Shown: one piece after another, positions 1-9,608 of the stretch
Layout of the letters: every line of letters begins with the position of its first letter
How positions within the stretch are numbered: the first letter of the stretch is position 1
NCBI RefSeq assembly: GCF_002532045.1
Contig: NZ_NWTG01000001.1
Coordinates: 496,001-560,000 of the forward strand
From: Bradyrhizobium sp. C9
Lineage (GTDB): Bacteria > Pseudomonadota > Alphaproteobacteria > Rhizobiales > Xanthobacteraceae
Direction: 5' to 3'
Length of the DNA stretch: 64,000 nucleotides
The notes under the pieces: generated by a model
Databases searched by the model: none
The model's input: the letters and a program-made list of their open reading frames with translations, nothing else
Told to the model about the DNA's origin: nothing
Position numbers and translations under genes: made by a program

Positions 1-94
1 TTTTGACCAGGAATTTGCGGCGGTTCAGCTTTGTCCGTGAGGCTTTGGTTGGCGCGGCATTATTAATGGCCGACGGCTTGCGGTCCCCTGTCAT
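1..94 (-). CDS. N-terminus of a probable Tat-exported protein, cut by the window edge
   Basis: An open frame starts with ATG at 94 and reads leftwards off the window with no stop in 31 codons. It follows a strong Shine-Dalgarno stretch (GGGGGAA, 4 nt before the ATG). The peptide is basic, and a twin-arginine motif NRRKFLVK begins near residue 24, just where the window ends, as in Tat signal peptides whose hydrophobic part would follow. The start and RBS are seen; export by Tat is inferred; the mature protein cannot be named. Confidence 0.6.
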   Translation of the reverse strand, partial: MTGDRKPSAINNAAPTKASRTKLNRRKFLVK

Positions 95-393
95 GGCGTT
101 CCCCCTGTGCGACTGCGGCTCGGTTGCTCCGTCCGCTCGCTTATTATTTTTGCTCAAGCGGGGGCATAAGAGCACGTAATTCGGCAATCGCAAAGGCGAT
201 ATCGGCCAGGGTCACGGGAAGCACGTTTCGACTGCTGCGTCGCAGCAATCGCGCGATACGCGCTTGCGAGCCGCGTCGCTGCATGGGAATTGCCGCCGGA
301 TGCGGTGGTATTATTGACAATCGAATGACCCGACGAACCGGACGGAACGGTGCCGGCCGGTCCGCCGGATCATTCGATCGGCCGCTGCAACGG
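95..393. other. Intergenic gap, 299 bases
   Basis: This gap separates the cut Tat-type gene, which reads left, from the 3' end of the glycosyltransferase gene. I see no convincing gene or terminator with a T-run in it. It must hold the promoter of the left-edge gene, but no clear -35/-10 pair stands out. Confidence 0.5.
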
Positions 394-1461
394 CTATTCC
401 GCGCTCGCCACCAGCTTGAAGCGCGGCTTGGCTTCCATCAGGCTGCGATAGGCGGCGAGATAGTCGAGCGCCATGCGGCGTGCGGTGAAGCGGGTCTCGA
501 ACCGCTTGCGGATTGCATCGCGGTTGAGCGTCGCGAGCCGGCCGACGGACGCGACCGCGCTGATCTCGTCCTCGACGATGAAGCCGGTCAAGCCGTCCTC
601 GATGATCTCGGGCACCGAACCGCGGTTATACGCAATGACGGGCGTGCCGCAGGCCATCGCTTCGATCATCACGAGGCCGAACGGCTCCGGCCAATCGATT
701 GGAACCAGGAGTCCGATCGCGCCGCTGAGAAAATCCGGCTTCTCGCGGTCACTGATCTCGCCGATGAACTCGACCAGCGGATTGCTGGTGATCAGCGGTT
801 TGATCAGCTCGTCGTAATACTCCTGGTCGGCGCGATCGACCTTGGCTGCGATCTTCAGCGGAATGCCGCAGCGGGTCGCGATCTTGATCGCGCGATCGAC
901 GCCTTTCTCCGGCGCGATGCGCCCGAGCACGGCGAGATAGGACTGCTTGGCCGGTTGCGGCGTCAGCAAATTCTCCGGCAGGCCGTGATGGATGGTGCGC
1001 ACCCAGTGCGCCTGCGGCACCGGCCGCCGCTGCGCGTTGGAGATCGAGATCACCGGGGCCTTGGAGAAGGTGTTGAAGACGGGCTGGTGCTCCGGCAAGT
1101 CGAGCCGTCCGTGCAGCGTGGTCACGAACGGCGTCGGCTGCCGCGCGAACAGCGACCACGGATAATAGTCGAGATGGAAATGCAGGAAGTCGAACTCGTC
1201 GTCGTCGGCTTTCTGCCGCACGCGCTCCAGCATCACCATGTGCAGCGCATTGGGATCGCGGACGGAACCGTCGAGCCGCAGTGCCTTCGGCCAGGTCGCA
1301 TCGAGCTTCGCGGAGGTCTGTGAATCGCCACTGGCGAACAACGTCACGTCATGTCCAAGTGTTACAAGTTCTTCGGTCAGCCAGTGCACGACCCGTTCGG
1401 TGCCGCCGTAGAGCTTGGGGGGAACAGCCTCCGTCAGCGGGGCAACCTGCGCGATGCGCAT
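394..1461 (-). CDS. Glycosyltransferase family 4
   Basis: Predicted 355-residue cytoplasmic GT-B glycosyltransferase transferring sugar from a nucleotide-sugar donor. The N-terminus MRIAQVAPLTEAVPPKLYGG carries the Gly-rich acceptor-side loop typical of GT4. The C-terminal half has EPFGLVMIEAMACGTPVIA, the E-x7-E donor-binding motif of retaining GT-B enzymes. I start at the ATG at 1461 because the family fold begins exactly there; an upstream ATG (1524) adds 21 residues without family character. Next door lie an ABC exporter and a glucosidase-like enzyme on the other strand, suggesting a glucan or exopolysaccharide role. Donor and acceptor cannot be read from sequence. Confidence 0.85.
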   Translation of the reverse strand: MRIAQVAPLTEAVPPKLYGGTERVVHWLTEELVTLGHDVTLFASGDSQTSAKLDATWPKALRLDGSVRDPNALHMVMLERVRQKADDDEFDFLHFHLDYYPWSLFARQPTPFVTTLHGRLDLPEHQPVFNTFSKAPVISISNAQRRPVPQAHWVRTIHHGLPENLLTPQPAKQSYLAVLGRIAPEKGVDRAIKIATRCGIPLKIAAKVDRADQEYYDELIKPLITSNPLVEFIGEISDREKPDFLSGAIGLLVPIDWPEPFGLVMIEAMACGTPVIAYNRGSVPEIIEDGLTGFIVEDEISAVASVGRLATLNRDAIRKRFETRFTARRMALDYLAAYRSLMEAKPRFKLVASAE

Positions 1462-1771
1462 TTCTCCGTCTCCATGTTTGTAATGTGGTGAACCCTCAGC
1501 CCTCTGATGGCAGCGACATGCCAAGGACGGGAACGTTCTCGCACGTGCGAGGTTCCTTAGGTGTGGGAGATCTGCCGCTTCTTTCTTCCATCACACTGTG
1601 GTCTTGCTGATGCCATCTCACTCCAACACGTTTTTGCGGACGCCAACGTTGCAAAATTGTCGCGCAGTGATGGCTGCATCAAGGAATCCCACCGCCGCCC
1701 TTCACGTCATCGTGCACGAGAGCTTCGTCTAAAATTTTCTCGTTCACCTTCAACAGCTTTTGCAGGACGTC
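1462..1771. other. Divergent intergenic region, 310 bases
   Basis: This region lies between the GT4 gene (reading left) and the ABC exporter (reading right), so it should hold both promoters. Besides the palindrome at 1538-1551 it contains a lower-GC stretch around 1640-1760. No gene with coding character is visible in it. Confidence 0.5.
1538..1551. promoter_or_regulatory. 14-bp perfect palindrome between divergent genes
   Basis: CTCGCACGTGCGAG is a perfect palindrome flanked by a second, outer inverted pair (GGAAC at 1530-1534 and GTTCC at 1552-1556). It lies 77-90 bases upstream of the GT4 start and about 220 bases upstream of the divergent ABC exporter. The symmetry is seen. An operator function is inferred and no regulator is assigned. 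Confidence 0.35.
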
Positions 1772-3535
1772 ATGGACCATCTGTCAGGATACGCGCATCG
1801 GCCGTTCCCCTTTGTGCTGCGCTATCTGCGCCGGCGGCTCCCGTCGCATGTTGTAATCTTGTCGGCCGTCGTCGCGGCGGTTGCCTGCTCGGTAGGCACG
1901 CAATACGGCGTGAAGAATCTGGTCGACGCATTGTCGGCAGGACCGTTGGCTGCGAACGGCGTATGGCTGGCATTCGCTCTGCTCATGTCGCTGATCGCCG
2001 CCGACAACTTTCTGTGGCGGATCGCGAGCTGGACCGCGAGCTACACCTTCGTCAGCGTCAGCGGCGACCTTCGCCGTGACATGTTCCGACACCTCACCGG
2101 CCACGCGCCGAGCTATTTCACCGACCGGCTGCCGGGCATGCTGACCAGCCGGATCACGGCGACGTCGAACGCGGTCTACACCGTCGAGAACATGTTCGTC
2201 TGGAACGTGTTGCCGCCTTGCATCGCGACCTTCGCGGCAATCACCCTGGTTGGAACCGTCAGCGTGACAATGTCAGCAGTGCTGATCCTGATCGCGGGAA
2301 CGATGGTGGTGGCGATGTTCCGCATGGCGGCCGCCGGCAGGCCGCTACATGACGATTTCGCCAACAGGGCGGCCGCCGTGGACGGCGAGATGGTCGACGT
2401 GATCAACAACCTGCCGCTGGTGCGGGCGTTCTGCGGCCTCGGCTATGAGCACGACCGCTTCGACGCGACCGTCAATCGGGAACTCGTCGCGCGCGGCCGT
2501 TCCCTGCGCTATCTCGAAAAGCTCCGCCTGGTTCACGCCGGCGTGACCGTCATTCTGACGATCGCGATGCTGGCCTGGGCGCTCTCGCTCTGGCAGCAGG
2601 GTCAAGCCACCACCGGCGACGTCGTGCTGGTCTGCACGCTCGGCATCTCGATCCTCAGCGCCACCCGCGATCTCGCCGTCGCGCTGGTCGACGTCACCCA
2701 GCATGTCGCCCGGCTGACCGAGGCGCTGGCGACGCTGTTGCAGCCGCACGAGCTCAAGGACCATCCGGAAGCCGAGGTGCTGGTGAAGAGCGGCGCGGCG
2801 ATTGCTTTCAACAATGTCTCGTTCCGCTATCCCGGCGGCTTGCAGGTGTTCGAGCGCTTCAGCCTGCGCATCCAGCCCGGCCAGCGGGTCGGTCTGGTCG
2901 GGCAGTCCGGTGGCGGCAAGTCAACACTGTTTACCCTTCTGCAGCGCTTCTACGACGTCGAGCTGGGCAACATCACGGTCGACGGCCAGGACATCTCGCG
3001 CGTCACCCAGCAGAGCCTGCGCGCGGCGATCTCGGTGGTGCCGCAGGATATTTCCTTGTTCCACCGTTCGATCCTGGAGAATATCCGCTACGGTCGGCCT
3101 GATGCCACCGACGACGAGGTGATGCGGGCGGCGATCGCGGCGCGCTGCGACTTCATCGAAAGCTTGCCGGAAGGCATGAACACCATCGTCGGCGATCGCG
3201 GCGTCAAAGTTTCGGGCGGCCAACGCCAGCGGATCGCGATCGCGCGCGCCTTCCTGAAGGATGCGCCGATCCTCTTGCTCGACGAGGCCACCGCGGCGCT
3301 CGATGCAGACTCCGAGGAGGCGATCCGCGAGGCGTTGTCGCGCCTGATGCGCGGGCGTACGGTGGTGGCGATCGCGCACCGCCTCGCGACGCTGCGCAGC
3401 TTCGACCGCGTGGTCGTGCTGCAGGGCGGCCGGATCGTCGAGGATGGTCCGCCCGATATCCTCGTGAAGGGAAGAGGTCCCTACCGCGACCTGGTCGCGC
3501 GCGAAATGGGCCGGCTCTCCACCAGCGCGGCCTGA
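1772..3535 (+). CDS. ABC exporter, fused membrane and ATPase domains
   Basis: Predicted 587-residue half-transporter of the MsbA/ABCB type. Residues about 1-320 form a six-helix membrane domain. The ATPase follows with Walker A GQSGGGKST, the Q-loop region VPQD, signature SGGQRQR, Walker B ILLLDEATAALD and switch His in AHR. It would work as a homodimer in the inner membrane. I use the ATG at 1772; an in-frame TTG at 1760 would add four residues. Its neighbours, a GT4 and an amylo-1,6-glucosidase-like protein, suggest a glucan or glycolipid substrate, but lipid or drug export is equally compatible with the sequence. Confidence 0.85.
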   Translation: MDHLSGYAHRPFPFVLRYLRRRLPSHVVILSAVVAAVACSVGTQYGVKNLVDALSAGPLAANGVWLAFALLMSLIAADNFLWRIASWTASYTFVSVSGDLRRDMFRHLTGHAPSYFTDRLPGMLTSRITATSNAVYTVENMFVWNVLPPCIATFAAITLVGTVSVTMSAVLILIAGTMVVAMFRMAAAGRPLHDDFANRAAAVDGEMVDVINNLPLVRAFCGLGYEHDRFDATVNRELVARGRSLRYLEKLRLVHAGVTVILTIAMLAWALSLWQQGQATTGDVVLVCTLGISILSATRDLAVALVDVTQHVARLTEALATLLQPHELKDHPEAEVLVKSGAAIAFNNVSFRYPGGLQVFERFSLRIQPGQRVGLVGQSGGGKSTLFTLLQRFYDVELGNITVDGQDISRVTQQSLRAAISVVPQDISLFHRSILENIRYGRPDATDDEVMRAAIAARCDFIESLPEGMNTIVGDRGVKVSGGQRQRIAIARAFLKDAPILLLDEATAALDADSEEAIREALSRLMRGRTVVAIAHRLATLRSFDRVVVLQGGRIVEDGPPDILVKGRGPYRDLVAREMGRLSTSAA

Positions 3536-3631
3536 CCCCGCGTCATCAAGCGCGTTGTTGCGTTCCGGTGCGTTCGTTCGAGCCGAGACTAGAGCCAAGA
3601 CTGAGGCCAAGCAAAGTCGCCAGAGGTTCAG

Positions 3632-5833
3632 ATGGCAGCTGACGTCGTTACGCAGATCATCACTGCTCGCATCACTGAGCACGTCGCCGAACAGCCGTTC
3701 TACATTCCGATGACCGGGCCCGCGGCACGGCCGCGGCGCTCGCTCAAGCACGACGACACCTTCATCGTGCTCGACAGCCATGGCGACATCGGCGCTTCGG
3801 CGGGCGGGCCCGATGGCCTGTTCAACGCCGACACGCGCTACCTCGCGCGGCTGGAAATGGTGCTGGAGAACGTGCAGCCGCTGCTCCTCGGCTCCAACAT
3901 GCGCGACGACAATTCGGCGCTGACGGTCGATCTCACCAATTCCGACGTCTATCGCGACGGCCATCTGACCTTGCAGAAGGATACGCTGCACATCGTGCGC
4001 TCGATCTTCCTGTGGCGCGGCACCGCCTATCAGCGCATCGGCCTGCAGAACCACGGCGATCTTGCCGCAAGCTTTGATCTCACGCTGCTGTTCGACAATG
4101 ATTTCGCCGACCTGTTCGAGGTGCGCGGCGAGCGGCGGCCGCGGCGGGGTATCGGCTCGAGCAAGTTGCTCGGCCCGACCGACGTCGTGCTGGAGTATTG
4201 CGGCCTCGACGAGCAGACGCGGATCACCGCGCTGCATTTCGATCCGCGGCCGACCCGGCTGTCGGTCAACACTGCGACCTATCATTTCGACCTCGAGCCG
4301 GGGCAGGTCACCTCGCTGTTCATCGCGGTGTCCTGCAACAAGCCGATCATGCAGAAGCCGGTGCCGTTCTTCCGCGGCCTGCTGGCGCATCGCCGCGAGA
4401 TGCGGAATTCGTCGGCCGGCGCGGCCAGCATCGAGACCTCGAACAACATCTTCAACGAGGTGCTGTGCCAGGCGATGGCCGATCTCAACATGCTCATGAC
4501 GGAGACGCCGCAGGGCCGTTATCCCTATGCCGGCATTCCCTGGTATTCGACGACGTTCGGCCGCGACGGGCTGATCACCGCGCTGCAAATGCTGTGGGTC
4601 GATCCGCGGATCGCCAAGGGCGTGCTGAAGCGGCTCGCGCTGTTCCAGGCCAAGGCGGTCGACCCGCTGTCCGATGCAGCGCCGGGCAAGATCCTGCACG
4701 AGATGCGCGGCGGCGAGATGGCGGCGCTGCGCGAGGTGCCGTTTGCGCATTACTACGGCAGCGTCGATTCGACCCCGCTGTTCGTGCTGCTCGCCGGGCT
4801 CTATCTGGAGCGCACCGGCGACGTCGAGACGTTGCGCGAGTTGTGGCCGGCGGTCGAGGCCGGCTTGCAGTGGATCGACGGCCCGGGCGATCCCGATCGC
4901 GACGGTTTCATCGAGTACCAGCGCGCCACCGAGGAGGGGCTGCGCAATCAAGGCTGGAAGGATTCCTTCGACGCCATCTTCCACGCCGACGGCACGCTTG
5001 CCGAGGGCAATATCGCGCTGGCGGAAGTGCAAGGCTATGTGTTCGCCGGCAAGCAGCTTGCCGCGCAAGCGGCGCGGCGGCTCGGCTTCGCCGACAAGGC
5101 TTTGAAGCTCGATGCAGAGGCCGAGCGGCTGCGTGAGCGATTCGAGGCGGCATTCTGGTGCGAGGAACTCGGTACCTATGCGCTCGCGCTCGATGGCGCC
5201 AAGCAGCCGTGCAAGGTGCGCACGTCGAATGCCGGGCAGGTCTTGTTTTCCGGCATGGTGCGGGAGGACCGCGCGCGGCGGGTGGCCGCCGACCTGATGA
5301 GCCAGAAATTCTTCTCCGGCTGGGGCATCCGCACCGTCGCCGCGGGCGAAGCGCGCTACAACCCGATGTCCTATCACGACGGCTCGATCTGGCCGCATGA
5401 CAATGCGCTGATCGCACTCGGCCTCGCGCGCTACGGCCTCAAGCACTCGGTCGCGCATCTGTTCAATGGCCTGTTCGATGCCGCGAGCTATATGGAGCTG
5501 CGGCGGTTGCCTGAGCTGTTCTGCGGCTTCCGCCGCGAGCGCCGGCGTGGCCCGGTGCTCTATCCGGTGGCCTGTGCACCGCAGGCCTGGGCGAGCGCGA
5601 CGCCGTTCACGCTGCTTGAGGCCGCACTCGGGCTGGAGTTCGACACCGCGCGCGGCGAGATCCGCTTGCGCGATCCGCGGCTGCCGGAATTCCTCAACGA
5701 CGTGGTGCTGCGCGACCTCAGGCTCGGCGCGTCCAGCGTCGATTTGCGGCTGCGCCGCCACGGCGACGAGGTGTCGCTCGAGGTGTTGCGCACGCGTGGC
5801 CAGATCCAGGTGTCGATCGTGCTGACGCATTGA
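3632..5833 (+). CDS. Amylo-alpha-1,6-glucosidase-like protein (glycogen debranching N-terminal domain)
   Basis: A 733-residue protein. The N-terminal part (about 30-250) resembles the bacterial glycogen-debranching N-terminal domain, with DDTFIVLDSHGDI and GLFNADTRYL motifs. The C-terminal part is an (alpha/alpha)6 barrel like GH15/GH63-type glucosidases, seen in GIPWYSTTFGRDGLI and YHDGSIWPHDNALIALG. No signal peptide is visible, so it is probably cytoplasmic, acting on alpha-1,6 branches of a glucan. It follows the ABC exporter by 96 bases. Such proteins often sit beside GT4 enzymes in rhizobia. Exact substrate is unproven. Confidence 0.82.
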   Translation: MAADVVTQIITARITEHVAEQPFYIPMTGPAARPRRSLKHDDTFIVLDSHGDIGASAGGPDGLFNADTRYLARLEMVLENVQPLLLGSNMRDDNSALTVDLTNSDVYRDGHLTLQKDTLHIVRSIFLWRGTAYQRIGLQNHGDLAASFDLTLLFDNDFADLFEVRGERRPRRGIGSSKLLGPTDVVLEYCGLDEQTRITALHFDPRPTRLSVNTATYHFDLEPGQVTSLFIAVSCNKPIMQKPVPFFRGLLAHRREMRNSSAGAASIETSNNIFNEVLCQAMADLNMLMTETPQGRYPYAGIPWYSTTFGRDGLITALQMLWVDPRIAKGVLKRLALFQAKAVDPLSDAAPGKILHEMRGGEMAALREVPFAHYYGSVDSTPLFVLLAGLYLERTGDVETLRELWPAVEAGLQWIDGPGDPDRDGFIEYQRATEEGLRNQGWKDSFDAIFHADGTLAEGNIALAEVQGYVFAGKQLAAQAARRLGFADKALKLDAEAERLRERFEAAFWCEELGTYALALDGAKQPCKVRTSNAGQVLFSGMVREDRARRVAADLMSQKFFSGWGIRTVAAGEARYNPMSYHDGSIWPHDNALIALGLARYGLKHSVAHLFNGLFDAASYMELRRLPELFCGFRRERRRGPVLYPVACAPQAWASATPFTLLEAALGLEFDTARGEIRLRDPRLPEFLNDVVLRDLRLGASSVDLRLRRHGDEVSLEVLRTRGQIQVSIVLTH

Positions 5834-5877
5834 GCGCCGTCGCACGCAGCGCGCGGCGAAAACGTGGGGAGAGGTAT

Positions 5878-6408
5878 ATGCGTCCGAGGATCATGGTGAT
5901 GCTGGTTGGAGCGGCGCTGCTGACATGCGCGGGCGTCCGCGCCGCCGACGACGAAGGCAAGACGCCAACGACCCAGGCGCCGTCAGCAACTCCTGCGCCG
6001 CCAGCAGCCGCTGCATCGAAGGAGCAGGCCAAAGAACCGTCAAAGGAACAGTCGCCGCCGCCTTCGGTGACCGTGATCGGCGCGCGCGATGCGCACGGCA
6101 TTCTCGGGCGCGACGTGCGCAGTTCCGCCAATGAGGACATGGGCCGCATCGTCGACGTCATCGTCGACCGCGACGGCAAGGTCCGCGCCGCGGTGATCGA
6201 TTTCGGCGGCTTCCTCGGCGTCGGCAGCCGCAAGATCGTGGTCGACTGGAACGCACTGCGTTTCGCCGGCGTTTCCAGCAAGAGCGACAGCATCACGCTG
6301 GACCTCAACAAGCAGCAGGTGAGCGCTGCGCCGGAATACAAGGAAGATACGCCGCTGATCGTGCTTGGCGCGGCCGGCAATCTTCATCCATGGGATTACG
6401 AACATTAG
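5878..6408 (+). CDS. Exported PRC-barrel domain protein
   Basis: A 176-residue protein. Residues 1-22 are a signal peptide ending in GVRA. A Pro/Ala/Glu-rich linker (about 23-60) follows, then a PRC-barrel with GRDVRSSANEDMGRIVDVIVD and FGGFLGVGSRKIVVDW. The domain is a small beta-barrel known from the H subunit of the photosynthetic reaction centre and the RimM C-terminus; here it is periplasmic and of unknown partner. I choose the ATG at 5878, preceded by GGGGAGAGG, over upstream in-frame codons that would bury the signal peptide. Confidence 0.8.
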   Translation: MRPRIMVMLVGAALLTCAGVRAADDEGKTPTTQAPSATPAPPAAAASKEQAKEPSKEQSPPPSVTVIGARDAHGILGRDVRSSANEDMGRIVDVIVDRDGKVRAAVIDFGGFLGVGSRKIVVDWNALRFAGVSSKSDSITLDLNKQQVSAAPEYKEDTPLIVLGAAGNLHPWDYEH

Positions 6409-6538
6409 GGGGCTAAAGCTGGTCGCGCGTCCGAACTCTTCCGTCGAGATGGTTGGCGACGGTCGTGGCGAGCGATCAGCCGGCGGCACCAAAATTGTGC
6501 CGATTGTCTCTGATCAACCCAGTCCTGAGGAACCGCGG

Positions 6539-7735
6539 ATGCCGTCGCGCGAAAGCCAGCGCGGGCTCGACTGGTTCATCTTCTTCCTGGCCGACGTGCA
6601 GACCGGCTTCGGCCCCTTCATCGCGGTCTATCTGACGACGCAGAAGTGGACCCAGGTCGAGATCGGCTTCGTGCTCTCGATCGGCGGCATCATCGGCCTC
6701 TTGGGCCAGGTGCCCGGCGGCGCGATCGTCGATGCGGCGCGCTCGGAGCGGGTCGTTGCGGGCTGGGCGGTCGCCGCGATCGGCGCCGCCGCGCTGGCCT
6801 ACGCGCTCTGGCCGATCTTTCCCGTGGTGACACTCGCCGCAACGCTGCACGCGCTCGCAAGCTGCGTGCTGGGTCCGGCGATCGCCGCGATCAGCCTCGG
6901 CCTGGTCGGGCCGCTGGCGATCGGCGAGCGGCTCGGCCGTAATGCGCGCTTCGCTTCGCTCGGCAGCGGCTCGGCTGCGGCGCTGATGGGCGCCTGCGGC
7001 TATTTCCTGTCGAGCCGATCGGTGTTCCTCGTGACCTTCATCCTGGCGATCCCGACGCTGCTGTCGCTGGCGCGGATCCGCGAGCGCGAGATCGATATCG
7101 CGCAGGCTCATGGCGAGGTGAAGCGCGAGGTTCCCGACAAGCGCGCCACCAGCGTCTTCGCTCTGGTGCGGCAGCGGCCGCTGCTGATCTTTGCCGGCGC
7201 GATGATGCTGTTCCAGCTCGCCAATGCCGCGATGCTGCCGCTGATGGCGGGCGTCGTCACGACACGGTCGAGCCAGTGGGCGCCGGTCCTGATCGCCGCC
7301 TGCATCATCGTGCCGCAGGCGATCGTCGCGCTGTGCTCGCCGTCGGTCGGCCGCAAAGCCCAGGCCTGGGGCCGGCGGCCGCTGCTGCTGCTCGCATTCG
7401 CCTCGCTGGTGATCCGCGGCCTGTTGTTCGCAACGGTGCGTGATCCCTATCTGCTGGTCATGGTGCAGATCTTCGACGGCATCACCGCGGCGATCTTCAG
7501 TGTCATGGTGCCGCTGATCGTGGCCGACGTGGCGTTCGGCAGCGGCCATTTCAACCTGGCGCAGGGTATTGTCGGAACGGCGGTCGGCATCGGTGCGTCG
7601 CTCAGCACGGTGCTGGCCGGCTATGTCAGCGACAAGCTCGGCAGCAGCACCGCCTTCATGGGGCTGGCCGGCGTCGCCGCGCTGGGGCTGTTCATGATCT
7701 GGCTGGTCATGCCGGAGACGCGGCGGACGGCATGA
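6539..7735 (+). CDS. MFS transporter
   Basis: A 398-residue major facilitator with about 12 membrane helices in two halves joined by a basic cytoplasmic loop near residues 185-205. The motif PGGAIVDAARSERVVAG after helix 2 corresponds to the family's loop 2-3 signature. The ATG at 6539 has a GAGGA Shine-Dalgarno 7 bases upstream; an in-frame TTG far upstream overlaps the PRC-barrel gene and is unlikely. Substrate is unknown; drug or sugar efflux are both possible. Confidence 0.8.
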   Translation: MPSRESQRGLDWFIFFLADVQTGFGPFIAVYLTTQKWTQVEIGFVLSIGGIIGLLGQVPGGAIVDAARSERVVAGWAVAAIGAAALAYALWPIFPVVTLAATLHALASCVLGPAIAAISLGLVGPLAIGERLGRNARFASLGSGSAAALMGACGYFLSSRSVFLVTFILAIPTLLSLARIREREIDIAQAHGEVKREVPDKRATSVFALVRQRPLLIFAGAMMLFQLANAAMLPLMAGVVTTRSSQWAPVLIAACIIVPQAIVALCSPSVGRKAQAWGRRPLLLLAFASLVIRGLLFATVRDPYLLVMVQIFDGITAAIFSVMVPLIVADVAFGSGHFNLAQGIVGTAVGIGASLSTVLAGYVSDKLGSSTAFMGLAGVAALGLFMIWLVMPETRRTA

Positions 7736-7899
7736 CGCGGGCAGGTTTCACTCCGCCGCACCCTTCCTCATGCATGCGCCGTCATATATGAGTGATTTGC
7801 TGGCGGAACGAGCCGGTAGTCCCGTGGATTAATCAATCCAAAATCGTGATCTGGTAGGGATCGACGCAGCGCGGGCAGGCATTTCGACCGAGGAATGGC

Positions 7900-9528
7900 A
7901 TGATAAATCGAACGACGACGGCGCAAATCACCGGACCGATGCGGCGTTGGGGGCCTCCCGCCTTTGTGACCTTCGCGGCGATGGTCACACTTGCGTCATT
8001 GACCGGCGGCGCCGCGGCAAAGCAGCAGCGTCCCGCCGCAACGGTCGAGGCGACCGCGCCGCGCGCTGCGGGCGAGCCGATCATGGCGATCGTGTCGATC
8101 AAGGCCCAGAAGGTGACCTTCTACGACGCCGACGGCTGGATCTACCGCGCGCCGGTGTCGAGCGGGGTCAAGGGACGCGAAACGCCGGCCGGCGTCTTTG
8201 CGCTGGTCGAGAAGGACAAGGACCATCACTCGACCATGTACGACGATGCATGGATGCCGAACATGCAGCGCATCACCTGGAACGGCATCGCGCTGCATGG
8301 CGGCCCACTGCCCGGCTACGCGGCCTCGCACGGCTGCGTGCGGATGCCTTATGACTTCGCCGAGAAGCTGTTCGACAGGACGCGAATCGGGATGCGGGTG
8401 ATCATCGCGCCGAACGACCCGGCGCCAGTCGATTTCACTCACCCCGCGCTGTTCGTGCCGAACGCCCAGGCCATCGCGGCTGCTCCGGCGCGTGCCGAGA
8501 CACTGTCCCGCGAAGCCGCGGATGCCGCCAAGGTTGCCGACGAGGCAAAGAAGGCCTCCGTGGCCGCGACCAAGGAAGCTGCGCTGTTCACGCCGGCATC
8601 ACTGCGCAAGCTGGAAAAGGCCAAGACCCGCGCCGACGCCGAACTCGCATTCGCCGACAAGACGCTCGCCAATGCCAAGACCGACCAGGCCAAGGCGCGC
8701 GCCGAGGATCTGAAGCAGAAGGCTGCCGCCAAGGCCGCGGAAGCAACGACGCAGTTCGAGGCGGCCCAGGGCGACGCCAAGCCTAAGCTCGACGCCGCGG
8801 CGGCCGCAAAGGACGCCGCCAAGGCGGCCGAGACCAAGAAGGCCGATACTCAGAAGGCAGCGACCGAGGCCAAGCTCGCGCTCGAGCCGGTTTCCGTCTA
8901 CATCAGCCGCGCGACGCAGAAGCTCTACGTCCGGCGCAACACCCACAAGCCATGGGCTGACGGTGGCGAGGTGTTCGACTCGAGCATTGAGGTTCCCGTC
9001 ACGATCCGCGATCCGGACCAGCCGATCGGCACGCATATCTACACGGCGATGGCCCGCAATAACGACGGCAGTCTGCGCTGGACCGAGGTGACGATCGACG
9101 ACGGCGACAACGCCAAGGACGCGCTCGACCGCGTCACTATTCCACAGGATGTGCTGGATCGGATTGCGCCGACCGCGATGCCGCGCTCGTCGATCATCAT
9201 CTCGGACGAGCCGCTGAGCGCCGAGACCAACTACCGCACCGAGTTCGTTGCCGTGCTGAGCAACCAGCCCCAGGGCGGTTTCATCACACGCAAGCCGACC
9301 AGGCCGATGGAAACCGACGACATGGTTGCGAGCGGGGACGGGGACGGTTTCGGCTTCTTCTCTCAGCGCAGCTGGAATCCGCAGTCCGGCACCCAGTACG
9401 GCTATCCCCAATACGGCAATCCTCAGGCGCCGACCCAGTACGGCTCCCCGTATTATGGCAATCCTCAACCCGCCAATCCGCGCCGGCGCGGCGGCCAGTA
9501 CTACTGGCAATCGCAACAGGACTGGTAG
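7900..9528 (+). CDS. L,D-transpeptidase (YkuD) with long coiled-coil and Tyr/Gln-rich tail
   Basis: A 542-residue exported protein. A hydrophobic segment (about 18-40) ending in GGAAA looks like a signal peptide or anchor. The YkuD catalytic domain (about 60-165) ends with HGGPLPGYAASHGCVRM, placing the catalytic His and Cys at about 144 and 146. It would make 3-3 peptidoglycan cross-links or attach proteins. Residues about 180-300 are Ala/Lys/Glu-rich coiled coil. A second beta-rich segment (about 310-450) precedes a low-complexity tail with repeated QYG and YGNPQ units and a final QQDW. The tail and coil are unusual for the family. Confidence 0.83.
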   Translation: MINRTTTAQITGPMRRWGPPAFVTFAAMVTLASLTGGAAAKQQRPAATVEATAPRAAGEPIMAIVSIKAQKVTFYDADGWIYRAPVSSGVKGRETPAGVFALVEKDKDHHSTMYDDAWMPNMQRITWNGIALHGGPLPGYAASHGCVRMPYDFAEKLFDRTRIGMRVIIAPNDPAPVDFTHPALFVPNAQAIAAAPARAETLSREAADAAKVADEAKKASVAATKEAALFTPASLRKLEKAKTRADAELAFADKTLANAKTDQAKARAEDLKQKAAAKAAEATTQFEAAQGDAKPKLDAAAAAKDAAKAAETKKADTQKAATEAKLALEPVSVYISRATQKLYVRRNTHKPWADGGEVFDSSIEVPVTIRDPDQPIGTHIYTAMARNNDGSLRWTEVTIDDGDNAKDALDRVTIPQDVLDRIAPTAMPRSSIIISDEPLSAETNYRTEFVAVLSNQPQGGFITRKPTRPMETDDMVASGDGDGFGFFSQRSWNPQSGTQYGYPQYGNPQAPTQYGSPYYGNPQPANPRRRGGQYYWQSQQDW

Positions 9529-9565
9529 CAAGACGCTGCCGAAGGATCAGACTGCAATCTGAACG

Positions 9566-9594
9566 TTGGACGGCGGTATGACACCGCCGTCCAA
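9566..9594. terminator. Strong hairpin between convergent genes
   Basis: TTGGACGGCGGT (9566-9577) pairs perfectly with ACCGCCGTCCAA (9583-9594) around a 5-base loop. It lies between the 3' ends of the L,D-transpeptidase and methyltransferase genes. Neither side has a T-run, so it may stall transcription from both directions or protect the 3' ends rather than being a classical intrinsic terminator. Confidence 0.5.
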
Positions 9595-9608
9595 TCGCGT
9601 TGGCGCCG

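Noticed and set aside
2921..5845. A 974-codon open frame on the minus strand opposite the ABC exporter and glucosidase genes
   Set aside because: It is the mirror frame of two well-supported plus-strand genes in high-GC DNA; its product is Arg/His/Gln-rich with no domain or RBS.
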